Shown: positions 54,888-63,486 of the stretch, one piece after another
Numbering within the stretch: position 1 is the first letter of the stretch
How the letters are laid out: the number at the start of each line of letters is the position of its first letter
Source of the DNA: Burkholderia sp. Ax-1719
Lineage (GTDB): Bacteria; Pseudomonadota; Gammaproteobacteria; Burkholderiales; Burkholderiaceae
Assembly (NCBI RefSeq): GCF_011753055.1
Contig: NZ_VWWJ01000001.1
Location: forward strand, 248,001 to 312,000
Reading direction: 5' to 3'
DNA length: 64,000 nucleotides
Program-made: the position numbers and the translations under genes
The notes under the pieces: generated by a model
Told to the model about the DNA's origin: nothing
Seen by the model: the letters and a program-made list of their open reading frames with translations, nothing else
Databases searched by the model: none

Positions 54888-56249
54888 ATGGAAACCAAAC
54901 CGGTTCATTTCGCGCGTCTGCAACAGGAAGAGTCCAGCACCTTCGACCGCAAGACCATCGATTACATCCACACCGCCGCGCAGCGCGGCCTCTATGAAAT
55001 CCGCGGTCTCGGCTCGAAGAAGACGGTGCCGCATTTCGACGATCTGCTGTTTCTGGGCGCATCGCTTTCGCGTTATCCACTCGAAGGCTATCGCGAGAAA
55101 TGCAGCTCGCAGACGATTCTCGGCACGCGCTTCGCGAAGAAGCCGATCGTGCTCGACACGCCCGTGACGATCGCGGGCATGAGCTTCGGCGCGCTGTCGG
55201 CCAACGTGAAGGAAGCGCTGGGCCGCGCCGCCACGGCGGCGGGTACGTCCACCACCACGGGCGACGGCGGCATGACGCAGGAAGAGCGCCAGTCGTCGAA
55301 GACCCTTGTTTACCAGTGCCTGCCGTCGCGCTACGGCTTCAATCCCGACGATGTGCGCCGCGCCGATGCCATCGAAGTCGTGATCGGTCAGGGCGCGAAA
55401 CCGGGCGGCGGCGGCATGCTGCTGGGGCAGAAGGTGAATCCGCGCGTGGCGTCGATGCGCACGCTGCCGGCGGGCGTCGATCAACGCTCGGCGAGCCGTC
55501 ACCCCGACTGGACCGGCCCCGACGATCTGGCGATCAAGATCCAGGAGCTGCGCGAAATCACCGACTGGGAGAAACCGATCTACGTGAAGGTCGCCGCCAC
55601 GCGCACGTTCAACGACGTCAAGCTGGCGGTGCACGCGGGCGCGGACGTGGTGGTGATCGACGGCATGCAGGGCGGCACGGCCGCCACGCAGAGCTGCTTT
55701 ATCGACAACGTGGGCATTCCCACGCTGGCAGCGGTGCGCCAGGCCGTTGATGCGCTCGAAGACCTGAATATGAAGGGCAAGGTGCAACTGATCGTGTCGG
55801 GCGGCGTTCGCACGGGCGCGGATGTGGCGAAGGCGCTGGCGCTGGGCGCGGACGCGGTGGCGATCGGTCAGGGCGTGCTGATGGCGTTGGGCTGCAATAG
55901 CGAAAGCTATTTCCAGAACGGCGCGCTGCATTCGGCGGTGGCGGATTACGCGGCGCTCAACACCGCGCCCGGCTTCTGTCACCACTGCCATACGGGCAAG
56001 TGTCCGGTCGGCGTGACGACGCAGGACGCGGTGCTCGAAAAGCGTCTGGAGCCAGAAGAGGGGGCGCGCCGTGTGCGCAACTACCTCAAGACGCTGACGA
56101 TGGAACTCACCACCATCGCCCGCGCCTGCGGCAAGCAGAACGTGCATCACCTGGAGCCCGAAGATCTCGTGGCGCTCACCGTGGAAGCCGCGGCGATGGC
56201 GCGTGTGCCGCTGGCGGGCACGTCGTGGATTCCCGGCCTGACGCGTTGA
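54888..56249 (+). CDS. glxD: FMN-binding glutamate synthase-like subunit, GlxD/MgsC type
   Basis: A 453-residue TIM-barrel protein with FMN and an iron-sulfur cluster. The FMN-site segments are PVTIAGMSFGALSANVKEALGRAA, TGDGGMTQEE, IGQGAKPGGGGMLLGQKV and VVIDGMQGGTAA; the cluster cysteines are in CHHCHTGKCPVG near residue 366. It adds the amide nitrogen, or methylamine nitrogen in N-methylglutamate synthase, to 2-oxoglutarate. It completes the glnT-glxBCD set. No sarcosine-oxidase-like N-methylglutamate dehydrogenase genes (mgdABCD) follow, unlike in methylamine users. Confidence 0.92.
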   Translation: METKPVHFARLQQEESSTFDRKTIDYIHTAAQRGLYEIRGLGSKKTVPHFDDLLFLGASLSRYPLEGYREKCSSQTILGTRFAKKPIVLDTPVTIAGMSFGALSANVKEALGRAATAAGTSTTTGDGGMTQEERQSSKTLVYQCLPSRYGFNPDDVRRADAIEVVIGQGAKPGGGGMLLGQKVNPRVASMRTLPAGVDQRSASRHPDWTGPDDLAIKIQELREITDWEKPIYVKVAATRTFNDVKLAVHAGADVVVIDGMQGGTAATQSCFIDNVGIPTLAAVRQAVDALEDLNMKGKVQLIVSGGVRTGADVAKALALGADAVAIGQGVLMALGCNSESYFQNGALHSAVADYAALNTAPGFCHHCHTGKCPVGVTTQDAVLEKRLEPEEGARRVRNYLKTLTMELTTIARACGKQNVHHLEPEDLVALTVEAAAMARVPLAGTSWIPGLTR

Positions 56250-56440
56250 TGCCTTTCGATTTATTTTGAAAAGCAGTCCGTAGTAAATCGGCGTGATAGA
56301 AAAGAGGCCGCTGCTCTCAAGGCCGCTACGCGCGCATCGCTCACGCTTTTTTCAAGGCGATGCGCGCACCAATCATTCGAAGCAGTCCACCACACCAGGC
56401 CGTCGCGGCGCTGCCCGAGGCCTTTCTACAGGATCGTGCA

Positions 56441-57832
56441 ATGAAGAGCTTGAGCAAACTACTCGCACTGATCAGTGCGCTGGTGCTTGCGCTGCCCGCG
56501 TGGGCGCAAGGCGCAGCCGCGCCGGTGCCGAACAAGGGCGATACGGCGTGGATGATCGTCGCGACGCTGCTGGTCGTGATGATGGCCGCACCTGGGCTGG
56601 GCCTCTTTTACGGCGGCATGGTGCGCGCGAAAAACATGTTGTCCGTGCTGATGCAGACGCTGGTGATCTTCTGTCTGCTGGGCGTGCTGTGGGCCGTGTA
56701 TGGCTACAGCGTCGCGTTCACCGAAGGCAATGCGTTCTTCGGCGGCTTTTCCAAGCTGTTTCTCGCGGGCGTGACGCCCGACACCACCGCCTCTACCTTC
56801 AGCAAGGGCGTGGTGATTCCGGAATATATCTACGTGTCGTTCCAGCTGACGTTCGCGGCCATTACGCCTGCGCTCATCATCGGCGGGATTGCGGAGCGCG
56901 CGAAGTTCTCGGCTGTGCTTGCCTTCATGGTGCTGTGGTTCACGTTCTCGTATCTGCCGATCGCGCATATGGTGTGGTACTGGCCCGGTCCCGACGCCTA
57001 TACCAGCGCAGCGGCAGCAGACAAGGCCAACGCGACGGCGGGCTTTCTGTTCCAGAAGGGCGCGCTCGATTTCGCGGGCGGCACGGTCGTGCATATCAAT
57101 GCAGGCATCGCGGCGCTGGTGGGCGCGATCCTGATCGGCAAACGCACGGGGTATGGGCGCGAGCACATGGCGCCGCATAACCTGACGATGACGATGGTGG
57201 GCGGTTCGCTGCTGTGGGTGGGCTGGTTTGGCTTCAATGTCGGCTCGAACCTGGAGGCGAACGGCGCGGCCACGCTGGCCTTCGTCACGACGTTGCTGGC
57301 AACCTGTGCCGCTACTGTGGCGTGGACCTTCGTGGAGTGGGCGTTCAAGGGCAAGCCGTCGATGCTCGGTGCGGTCTCGGGCGCGATTGCGGGGCTCGTC
57401 GTCATCACGCCCGCTTGCGGCTTTGTCGGGCCGATGGGCGCGATCGTCATGGGGCTGGTGGCGGGTGCGCTGTGCTACTGGGGCGTCAACGGCCTCAAGC
57501 GCATGCTGGGCGTGGACGATTCGCTCGATGTGTTTGGCGTGCATTGCATCGGCGGGATTGCGGGGGCGCTGCTCACGGGCGTGTTCGCTTCGCCGCGACT
57601 GGGCGGCACGGGCGTCTATGACTACGTGGCCAACAAGGTGGGCGACTACGACATGGCCAGCCAGATGATCGCGCAATGCTGGGGCGTGGGCACGTCGCTG
57701 GTGTGGTCGGCGGTGGTGTCGTTCGTGGCGTTCAAGCTGGTCGACAAGGTGTTTGGCCTGCGCGTGGATCAGGAAGGCGAGCGCGAAGGCCTCGACGTCA
57801 GCTCGCATGGCGAGACGGCGTATCACGCGTAA
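56441..57832 (+). CDS. amtB: Ammonium/methylammonium transporter
   Basis: A 463-residue trimeric ammonium channel. It has a signal-peptide-like first segment (about residues 1-22), then 11 membrane segments. Typical sequences are PGLGLFYGGMVRAKNML, GIAERAKFSAV, HMVWYWPGP, and the pore histidines in FAGGTVVHINAG and FGVHCIGGIAGALLTG. ATG 56441 follows AGGA. The 191 bases upstream contain an 11-bp dyad (56330-56340 with 56357-56367). Next to glnT-glxBCD it would supply ammonium or methylammonium to those enzymes. Confidence 0.94.
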   Translation: MKSLSKLLALISALVLALPAWAQGAAAPVPNKGDTAWMIVATLLVVMMAAPGLGLFYGGMVRAKNMLSVLMQTLVIFCLLGVLWAVYGYSVAFTEGNAFFGGFSKLFLAGVTPDTTASTFSKGVVIPEYIYVSFQLTFAAITPALIIGGIAERAKFSAVLAFMVLWFTFSYLPIAHMVWYWPGPDAYTSAAAADKANATAGFLFQKGALDFAGGTVVHINAGIAALVGAILIGKRTGYGREHMAPHNLTMTMVGGSLLWVGWFGFNVGSNLEANGAATLAFVTTLLATCAATVAWTFVEWAFKGKPSMLGAVSGAIAGLVVITPACGFVGPMGAIVMGLVAGALCYWGVNGLKRMLGVDDSLDVFGVHCIGGIAGALLTGVFASPRLGGTGVYDYVANKVGDYDMASQMIAQCWGVGTSLVWSAVVSFVAFKLVDKVFGLRVDQEGEREGLDVSSHGETAYHA

Positions 57833-57879
57833 CGGGCAAATGAATCGGCCACGGCGGCCGCCGCGCTCGCGCGCGGTTG

Positions 57880-57917
57880 GGCGGCAGGGCGGGAGAAGGC
57901 ATAATATGGCATGCCAT
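57880..57917 (+). promoter_or_regulatory. Promoter and 12-bp palindromic operator of the GntR/FCD gene
   Basis: A TTGGGC (-35 like), a 17-base gap and CATAAT (-10 like, 57899-57904) are followed at once by the perfect palindrome ATGGCATGCCAT (57906-57917), which would cover the transcription start. This fits autorepression by the downstream FCD-type regulator. Near-identical palindromes lie at 60285 and 60327. Confidence 0.6.
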
Positions 57918-57998
57918 GAGCAGGCGGGCGCTGCGCGCGTCTGCCGCCGATGGATTGTGCCATCGTTTTTGCTAACTCCTACCAGCCTGCCGCCGTCC

Positions 57999-58685
57999 AT
58001 GTCCGACCTGAAAATCGACCGTAATGCCAAGACCCTGCGCGAACTCACGCTCGACAAGTTGCGCGGTGCGATCGTGCAGGGTTACTTCCGTCCTGGCGCG
58101 CGTCTCGTCGAGCGCACGCTGTGCGACGAACTCGGCGTGAGCCGCACGGTGGTGCGCGAAGTGTTGCGCCATCTGGAAACCGAAGGGCTCGTGGAGACCG
58201 TCGGCCGTCAGGGGCCGGTGGTCGCGCGCCTCGATCCGCAGCAGGTGGGCGAAATCTACGAACTGCGCGGCCTGCTTGAAGCGCACGCAGCGCGCGCCTG
58301 CGCCGAACACTCGACGCCGGAACTGGTGAAGGAACTGCGCGAATTGCGCGCGGTGATCGAGGCGGCCTTTGTCGATCAGGACCTGCCCCGTGTGCTCGAT
58401 TACACCGAACGCTTCTACGACGCCCTGTTCGAAGGCGCCGGCAAGAGCGTATCGCTGGGCGTCGTGAAGACGCTCAATGCGCGCATCAACCGGCTGCGCG
58501 CGCTCACCATCGCCACGCCTGGACGCAGCAATGAATCGAACCGCGAGATGAACGCGATGCTCGACGCCATTGAGCGCCATGACGGCGATGCGGCGGCGGC
58601 GGCTTCGTCGGCGCACATCCGCCGCACCGCGGAACTGGCGATGGCGGCGCTGGCCGGGCTCGACGAAAGCGACGCCGAAGCTTGA
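57999..58685 (+). CDS. GntR-family regulator with FCD domain
   Basis: A 228-residue FadR/VanR-type regulator: winged helix at residues 10-75 (GARLVERTLCDELGVSRTVVREVLRHLETEGLVE) and an all-helical FCD ligand domain (about 85-215) whose metal-binding positions include AHAARACAEH and ERHDGDAAAAASSAHIRR. ATG 57999 lacks a strong ribosome site; a longer in-frame start exists but would include the operator. It probably represses itself and the flavin reductase-ABC transporter operon 1.7 kb downstream, since all share the ATGGYATNCCAT palindrome. The ligand is likely a carboxylic acid. Confidence 0.88.
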   Translation: MSDLKIDRNAKTLRELTLDKLRGAIVQGYFRPGARLVERTLCDELGVSRTVVREVLRHLETEGLVETVGRQGPVVARLDPQQVGEIYELRGLLEAHAARACAEHSTPELVKELRELRAVIEAAFVDQDLPRVLDYTERFYDALFEGAGKSVSLGVVKTLNARINRLRALTIATPGRSNESNREMNAMLDAIERHDGDAAAAASSAHIRRTAELAMAALAGLDESDAEA

Positions 58686-58703
58686 TGGTGCGCGCGGCCC
58701 CTA

Positions 58704-59255
58704 TCAGCCGCGTACACGGCGGTCGCTGCGTAACAGACCATAAAGCGCGCTATCGGTGACTTCTTCGCCGACGATCCAGCGCTCGCGCAGCAAGCCTTCG
58801 CGCTGGAACCCGAGCCGTTCCAGCACGCGCGCCGAGGCGACGTTGCGCGGATCGATATCGGCTTCGATGCGATTGAGTTTCACCGTGTCGAAGGCGTGAT
58901 CGACAACGGCCGCCGCCGCCTCGCTCATCAAGCCCTTGCCCCAGTGCTGACGTTGCAGGCTGAAGCCGATTTCCGCGCGGCGGCATTGCGCGTGCAGATG
59001 AAACAGATCGCAGGTGCCCAGCACCTCGCCCGAGTCGCGCGCCTCGACAGTGCAGACCAGATCCTTGCCGGCCGACGAAGGTTTGAGCGTGCTTGCGATG
59101 CGCGCATGCGCTTCGTCGACATGACGCATCGGCGCAAACGAGAAGTAGCGCATAGCTTCGGCGTCGGACCAGATCGTGAAAAGCGCGGGCGCGTCGTCAT
59201 GACGAAGCGCGCGGATGCGTAGACGCGCGGTGGAGAGCGAGACGGGTTCGAACAT
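58704..59255 (-). CDS. GNAT-family N-acetyltransferase
   Basis: A 183-residue acetyltransferase of the RimJ/RimL type: TARLRIRALRHDDAPALFTIWSD at the N-terminus, IGFSLQRQHWGKGLMSEAAAAVVDHAFDTVKLNRIEADIDPRNVASARVLERLGFQREGLLRERW with the acetyl-CoA loop Q/R-x-x-G-K-G-x. It would acetylate an amino group, often of proteins or small amines. ATG 59255 gives the family-typical beginning. It converges with the GntR gene, 18 bases between the ends. Confidence 0.87.
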   Translation of the reverse strand: MFEPVSLSTARLRIRALRHDDAPALFTIWSDAEAMRYFSFAPMRHVDEAHARIASTLKPSSAGKDLVCTVEARDSGEVLGTCDLFHLHAQCRRAEIGFSLQRQHWGKGLMSEAAAAVVDHAFDTVKLNRIEADIDPRNVASARVLERLGFQREGLLRERWIVGEEVTDSALYGLLRSDRRVRG

Positions 59256-59284
59256 GTTGTGTTGTTCTTGAACGTGAGACGAAA

Positions 59285-59551
59285 TCAGCTTTGGCCTTCG
59301 TGCCTGACGCGCTTGAGCACGAGCACACACAGCGCGGGCACGTGGACCACGCCCATGCCGCCGAAAATCACCACCCACGGCGGCGCAATGGTCCCGGACA
59401 ACATGGCCGAGATCGTGCCGAACGCCAGCCCAACCAGCAGCAACACGGCATGTGCGATAAAGCGCTTGCGGCGCGTGTCGGTAAAGCGCGGGATGCTCGC
59501 ATGAACGTAGATCATGATGAGCAGGGCAACGGTGGCGATGAGAGCGAACAT
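59285..59551 (-). CDS. Small integral membrane protein
   Basis: An 88-residue protein with three hydrophobic segments (about residues 1-18, 31-53 and 56-76) and a basic C-terminus. No family is recognised with certainty. It lies 29 bases upstream of the acetyltransferase start on the same strand and may be cotranscribed with it. The start codon at 59551 has no strong ribosome site. Confidence 0.55.
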   Translation of the reverse strand: MFALIATVALLIMIYVHASIPRFTDTRRKRFIAHAVLLLVGLAFGTISAMLSGTIAPPWVVIFGGMGVVHVPALCVLVLKRVRHEGQS

Positions 59552-59788
59552 GGTATGCGGCGCGGCTGGGCGCGTGGTGAATCCTGACAATGGTCGCGAT
59601 GTTACGCGAGGCGCGCATTTTCTGTTGACCTTGTGAGCGCGCGGGCCGCTGTGACTCGATCCCCGTTGGCCGACAAAAATATCGCGGATCATGCTGACCG
59701 AATGGCGCGCATCGGTCGTTCCTGTATATTGGCCAGCCCGCTTTTTAACGACACATCGCGACATCGCGCGATACATCGGGCTACCCAC

Positions 59789-60076
59789 ATGAGCATTTCC
59801 CTGCTTGTTCTGATCGAGACTCAACCGGGCAAATCCGCCGAGCAAGTGAAGGCGTTTGAGCAACTCGCGCCCAAGGTGCGCGCTGAAACAGGTTGCATCG
59901 AATACCAGTTGCATCGCGTGAGCGGCCAGCAAGAGCAATTCGTGCTGACCGAAACATGGGAATCGGAGGCGGCACTGGCCGCTCACGATATCGCGCCGCA
60001 CATGATCGAAGCCGATGCGGCTAACAAGGCGTTTCGCGCTGGTCCGGCGACGGTACTGAAACTGGCGAAGGTCTGA
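59789..60076 (+). CDS. Antibiotic biosynthesis monooxygenase-fold (ABM) quinol monooxygenase-like protein
   Basis: A 95-residue ferredoxin-like dimer of the ABM type: LLVLIETQPGKSAEQVKAFEQLAPKVRAETGCIEYQLHRV, FVLTETWESEAALAAHDIAPHM. Members include YgiN-type quinol monooxygenases and stress proteins. The start at 59789 lacks a clear ribosome site but gives the standard length. It is transcribed toward the flavin reductase operon but separated from it by 350 bases that contain the operator region. Confidence 0.8.
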   Translation: MSISLLVLIETQPGKSAEQVKAFEQLAPKVRAETGCIEYQLHRVSGQQEQFVLTETWESEAALAAHDIAPHMIEADAANKAFRAGPATVLKLAKV

Positions 60077-60284
60077 GCAGATCCCTTCGGCTAGAAGTCG
60101 CCATTTCCTCCCGGCAGCAGACCTTCCAGGCGACGCGACATCGGCGCGCGTTGCCGGTCTGCTCCGAATCCATGATGGCCGCAGCGGCCATCACCGGCCT
60201 CACCTCCGTAGCCTTCCTCTGAATTCCCGCCTCCGCAGGAACACGGCGTAATCGCGCCCCAATAACGCGATCCTCATATCTATC

Positions 60285-60338
60285 ATGGTATTCCATAATA
60301 TTGACTGCCTTTTTGTCCGCTATAACATGGCATACCAT
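60285..60338 (+). promoter_or_regulatory. Promoter with two palindromic operators before the flavin reductase operon
   Basis: ATGGTATTCCAT (60285-60296) and ATGGCATACCAT (60327-60338) lie 42 bp apart centre to centre, four helical turns, on either side of a promoter-like TTGACT (60301-60306) and TATAAC/TAACAT (60321-60328). Both are near-identical to the palindrome at the FCD regulator promoter. Bound together they would trap the promoter. Elsewhere in the gap 60077-60426 there is only an 8-bp hairpin at 60174-60192 with no T run. Confidence 0.65.
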
Positions 60339-60426
60339 AATCTCATGCAAGATGAGTCACCGCCCGGACAAGCAGGAAGCCGGGTGAGCAGCGGAACGCA
60401 GCCCTGCCGCCCCTAAGGAGTACGAG

Positions 60427-61389
60427 ATGACCAGCCCCAATACCGACACCTTCGATACGACCGGATTTCGCAACGCGCTCGGCGCGTTCGTCACCGGCGT
60501 CACGGTCGTGACCACGATCCAGTCCGACGGCACGCCGCGCGGCTTTACCGCGAATTCGTTCACGTCGGTGTCGCTCGATCCGCCGCTGGTGCTGGTCTGC
60601 GTCGCCAAAAGCGCGTCGAGCTACGAGGTGTTCTCGCAGGCGCCGCAATTTGCCGTGAGCGTGCTGGCCGAAGACCAGAAAGACGTTTCGGGCGTATTCG
60701 CCTCCAAGAGCCCCGACAAATTCGCGCAAGTGGCCTGGCAGACCCGTGCGACGGGCGCGCCCGTCATGCATGGCGCGGCGGCGCACTTCGACTGCTCGAC
60801 GCAGCAGGTGATCGACGCGGGCGACCACATCATCCTGCTTGGCCGCGTGCTCGATTTCGCGCACACGGGGCTCACGCCGCTGGGTTACTGCCGCGGCGCG
60901 TATGTGAGCTTCAGCCTTTCTCAGGACGCCATTGCGGCGAGCGCTGCGAGCGAACACGCCCACGTGGGCGCGATCCTCGAAAACTCGGATGGCGTCGTGC
61001 TGCTCGACACGCCGGACGGCCTGCGCCTGCCGAGCGGCACGCGCCTCGAAGCGGCCAACGATCCATCGAGTCTGCGCGGCGTACTTGCCAGCCTCGGCCT
61101 GGTTGCGCATCTCGACTTCATTTTTGCCGTGTTTGAATCGACCCAGGCACGCGAGCAAGGTGGCGACGGCGTGCGCATCTTCTACCGTGGCCGCGTGGTC
61201 GCGCAACGCGGCATGAGCGCGCCCGAGCTGAACGTCGTGCCGCTTTCGCAGGTGCCCTGGGACGAAATGAGCGATCCCGCCGAGCGCTCGATGCTGCAGC
61301 GCTATGTGAAAGAACGCCACGAAGACGCCTTCGGCGTCTACGTCGGCGATAGCGAAGCGGGCACCGTGCAGACGCTTGCGCTGACCTGA
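60427..61389 (+). CDS. Flavin reductase with additional C-terminal domain
   Basis: A 320-residue protein. Residues 10-170 are a flavin reductase-like (HpaC/NtaB) domain that makes free reduced flavin for a monooxygenase: FRNALGAFVTGVTVVTT, RGFTANSFTSVSLDPPLVLVCV, GDHIILLGRVLDF. Residues about 175-320 are an extra domain (HVGAILENSDGVVLLDTPDGLRLPSGTRL and following) resembling a degenerate Nudix-like fold without the catalytic box. AAGGAG precedes the ATG. It leads an operon with an ABC importer, suggesting uptake and flavin-dependent oxidation of one substrate; the monooxygenase is probably beyond the window. Confidence 0.83.
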   Translation: MTSPNTDTFDTTGFRNALGAFVTGVTVVTTIQSDGTPRGFTANSFTSVSLDPPLVLVCVAKSASSYEVFSQAPQFAVSVLAEDQKDVSGVFASKSPDKFAQVAWQTRATGAPVMHGAAAHFDCSTQQVIDAGDHIILLGRVLDFAHTGLTPLGYCRGAYVSFSLSQDAIAASAASEHAHVGAILENSDGVVLLDTPDGLRLPSGTRLEAANDPSSLRGVLASLGLVAHLDFIFAVFESTQAREQGGDGVRIFYRGRVVAQRGMSAPELNVVPLSQVPWDEMSDPAERSMLQRYVKERHEDAFGVYVGDSEAGTVQTLALT

Positions 61390-61489
61390 ACGCCAGCCCA
61401 GCCCGAATTCCGGCGCGCGCCACCCTCAAGCACTCGCGCCATCGTTGTCATGCAGTCAACTCGCAGTCATTTGATCCGTGGAGAAAGTC

Positions 61490-62521
61490 ATGAGCAGCAG
61501 ATGGACCCTGTACGCCGCGCCGTTGATTGCGGCAAGCGCGATGATGCTGGCGGCCGCGCCCGCCCTTGCCGCCGATCCGATCGTGTTCACCAGCTGGGGC
61601 GGCACGACCCAGGCCTCGCAGCAGAAAAACTGGGCGCAGCCGTTTGCGCAATCCTCGGGCATCAACGTGCTGATGGACGGCCCGACCGACTACGGCAAGT
61701 TCAAGGCGATGGTCGAAAGCGGCAACGTCAACTGGGACGTGGTGGACGTTGAAGGCGACTTTGCCTACGCCGCCGCGAAAGACGGCCTGATCGAGCCGAT
61801 CGACTACACGGTGGTGAAGAAGGACGAACTGGACCCGCGTTTCTCGTCGCCGCAGGCGGTGGGCAGCTTTTACTACTCGTTCGTGCTGGGCTACAACAAG
61901 ACGGCGTTCAAGGGCGCGCAGCCGTCCACCTGGGCTGATCTGTTCGACACGAAGAAATTCCCGGGCAAGCGCACGTTCTACAAGTGGTCCGCGCCGGGCG
62001 TGCTGGAAATCGCGCTGCTCGCCGACGGCGTGCCGGCCAACAAGCTCTATCCGCTCGACCTCGACCGCGCCTTCAAGAAGCTCGACACCATCAAGGGCGA
62101 TATCGTCTGGTGGAGCGGCGGCGCACAATCGCAGCAGTTGCTCGCTTCGGGCGAGGCGTCGATGGGCATGTTCTGGAACGGCCGTCTGCACGCACTGCAG
62201 GCCACCGGCGTGCCGGTGGGCATCTCGTGGAACCAGAACCTCACGGCCGCCGACATGCTGGTGATCCCGAAGGGCGCGAAGCATCGCGACGAGGCGCTCA
62301 AGTTCCTTGCGGCCGCAACGAGTCCGCAGGCCCAGGCGAAGTTCGCAACCGATACCGGCTATGCGCCGATCAACGTGAAATCCGCCGCGCTCATGACGCC
62401 TGCGGTCGCGAAGACGCTGCCCGACCAGTACACCCAGTCGCAGATCAATCTCGACATGAAGTACTGGGCCGCCAATCGCGATGCCATTGCCAAGCGCTGG
62501 TACGCGTGGCAGGCAAAGTAA
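61490..62521 (+). CDS. ABC transporter periplasmic substrate-binding protein, PotD-like
   Basis: A 343-residue binding protein with a signal peptide ending about residue 28 (MLAAAPALAA). The mature part starts DPIVFTSWGGTTQASQQKNWAQPF and includes DVVDVEGDFAYAAAKDGLI and VPVGISWNQNLTAADMLVIPKGAKH, typical of the polyamine/thiamine/iron type family. ATG 61490 follows GGAGA. It is second in the operon and is followed by two permease genes. Polyamine, opine-like or phosphonate-like solutes are possible; the ligand is unknown. Confidence 0.88.
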   Translation: MSSRWTLYAAPLIAASAMMLAAAPALAADPIVFTSWGGTTQASQQKNWAQPFAQSSGINVLMDGPTDYGKFKAMVESGNVNWDVVDVEGDFAYAAAKDGLIEPIDYTVVKKDELDPRFSSPQAVGSFYYSFVLGYNKTAFKGAQPSTWADLFDTKKFPGKRTFYKWSAPGVLEIALLADGVPANKLYPLDLDRAFKKLDTIKGDIVWWSGGAQSQQLLASGEASMGMFWNGRLHALQATGVPVGISWNQNLTAADMLVIPKGAKHRDEALKFLAAATSPQAQAKFATDTGYAPINVKSAALMTPAVAKTLPDQYTQSQINLDMKYWAANRDAIAKRWYAWQAK

Positions 62522-62600
62522 GCAGGCCAAAGCAACTGGCTTTATAAAGCGAAACCCGGCGCGTCCGCGCGCCGTCCTTCCTCGCGGATCGGGAGAGATC

Positions 62601-63485
62601 ATGCCTGATGTTCTGAGCACCGTCGCCCATGCGCCGGTCGACGCGCCGCCGAAGCGGCGCAACTGGCGCAATGCGAAGCTGCTTGCGCCCGCGCTAATAC
62701 TCCTCGCGATCTTTTTCGTGCTGCCGGTGCTGTCGCTGCTCCTGCGCAGCGTGATGGAGCCGACGCCGGGCCTGCACAACTACGCGCAACTGCTGGGTTC
62801 GAGCACCTATCTGCGCGTGTTCGGCAATACGTTTCTGGTGGCGGGTGTCGTGACCGCGGTGACAGTGGCGATCGGCTTTCCGACCGCCTGGCTGCTCGCC
62901 ATCGCGCCGCGCTGGCTCAGCACCACGCTGTTTTCGATCCTGCTGCTGTCGATGTGGACCAATCTGCTTGCGCGCACCTTCGCCTGGATGGTGCTGCTCC
63001 AGCAGACCGGCCCGATCAACCGCCTGTTGATGGCGCTGGGCATCATCGATCAGCCGTTGACGCTGGTGAACAATCTGATCGGCGTGACGGTGGGCATGAC
63101 GTACATCATGCTGCCGTTTCTGGTGATGCCGCTGCACGCGACGCTGCGCGGCATCGATCCCGCCACGCTGCGCGCCGCCGCCGTGTGCGGAGCAAGCCGC
63201 TGGCAGGCCTTCTGGCGCATTCTCGTGCCACTGGCGATGCCAGGCATCGCCTCGGGCGCGCTGATGGTGTTCGTGATGGCGCTGGGTTACTTCGTGACGC
63301 CCGCGCTGCTCGGCGGTCCGTCCTACATGATGCTCGCCGAACTGATCGCGCAACTGGTGCAGGAACTGCTGAACTGGGGTCTTGCCGGTGCGGCCGCCTT
63401 CGTGCTGCTCGCCGTGACGCTTGGACTCTACGCGCTGCAACTGCGTTTCACCAACGGCGCGCGCCAAACTTCCGGAGGACGCTGA
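62601..63485 (+). CDS. ABC transporter permease, PotB-like
   Basis: A 294-residue inner-membrane permease with six hydrophobic segments (first at about residues 30-50). The ATPase-contact loop LRAAAVCGASRWQAFWRILVPLAMPG is a good EAA motif. GGGAGAG precedes ATG 62601. It ends with the next permease starting two bases after its stop, so the two form the heterodimeric channel for the binding protein upstream. Confidence 0.92.
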   Translation: MPDVLSTVAHAPVDAPPKRRNWRNAKLLAPALILLAIFFVLPVLSLLLRSVMEPTPGLHNYAQLLGSSTYLRVFGNTFLVAGVVTAVTVAIGFPTAWLLAIAPRWLSTTLFSILLLSMWTNLLARTFAWMVLLQQTGPINRLLMALGIIDQPLTLVNNLIGVTVGMTYIMLPFLVMPLHATLRGIDPATLRAAAVCGASRWQAFWRILVPLAMPGIASGALMVFVMALGYFVTPALLGGPSYMMLAELIAQLVQELLNWGLAGAAAFVLLAVTLGLYALQLRFTNGARQTSGGR

Positions 63486-63486
63486 C

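Noticed and set aside
56330..56367. Terminator between glxD and amt
   Set aside because: The 11-bp dyad has its T run in the loop and no T tail; it may be regulatory, but termination is not supported.
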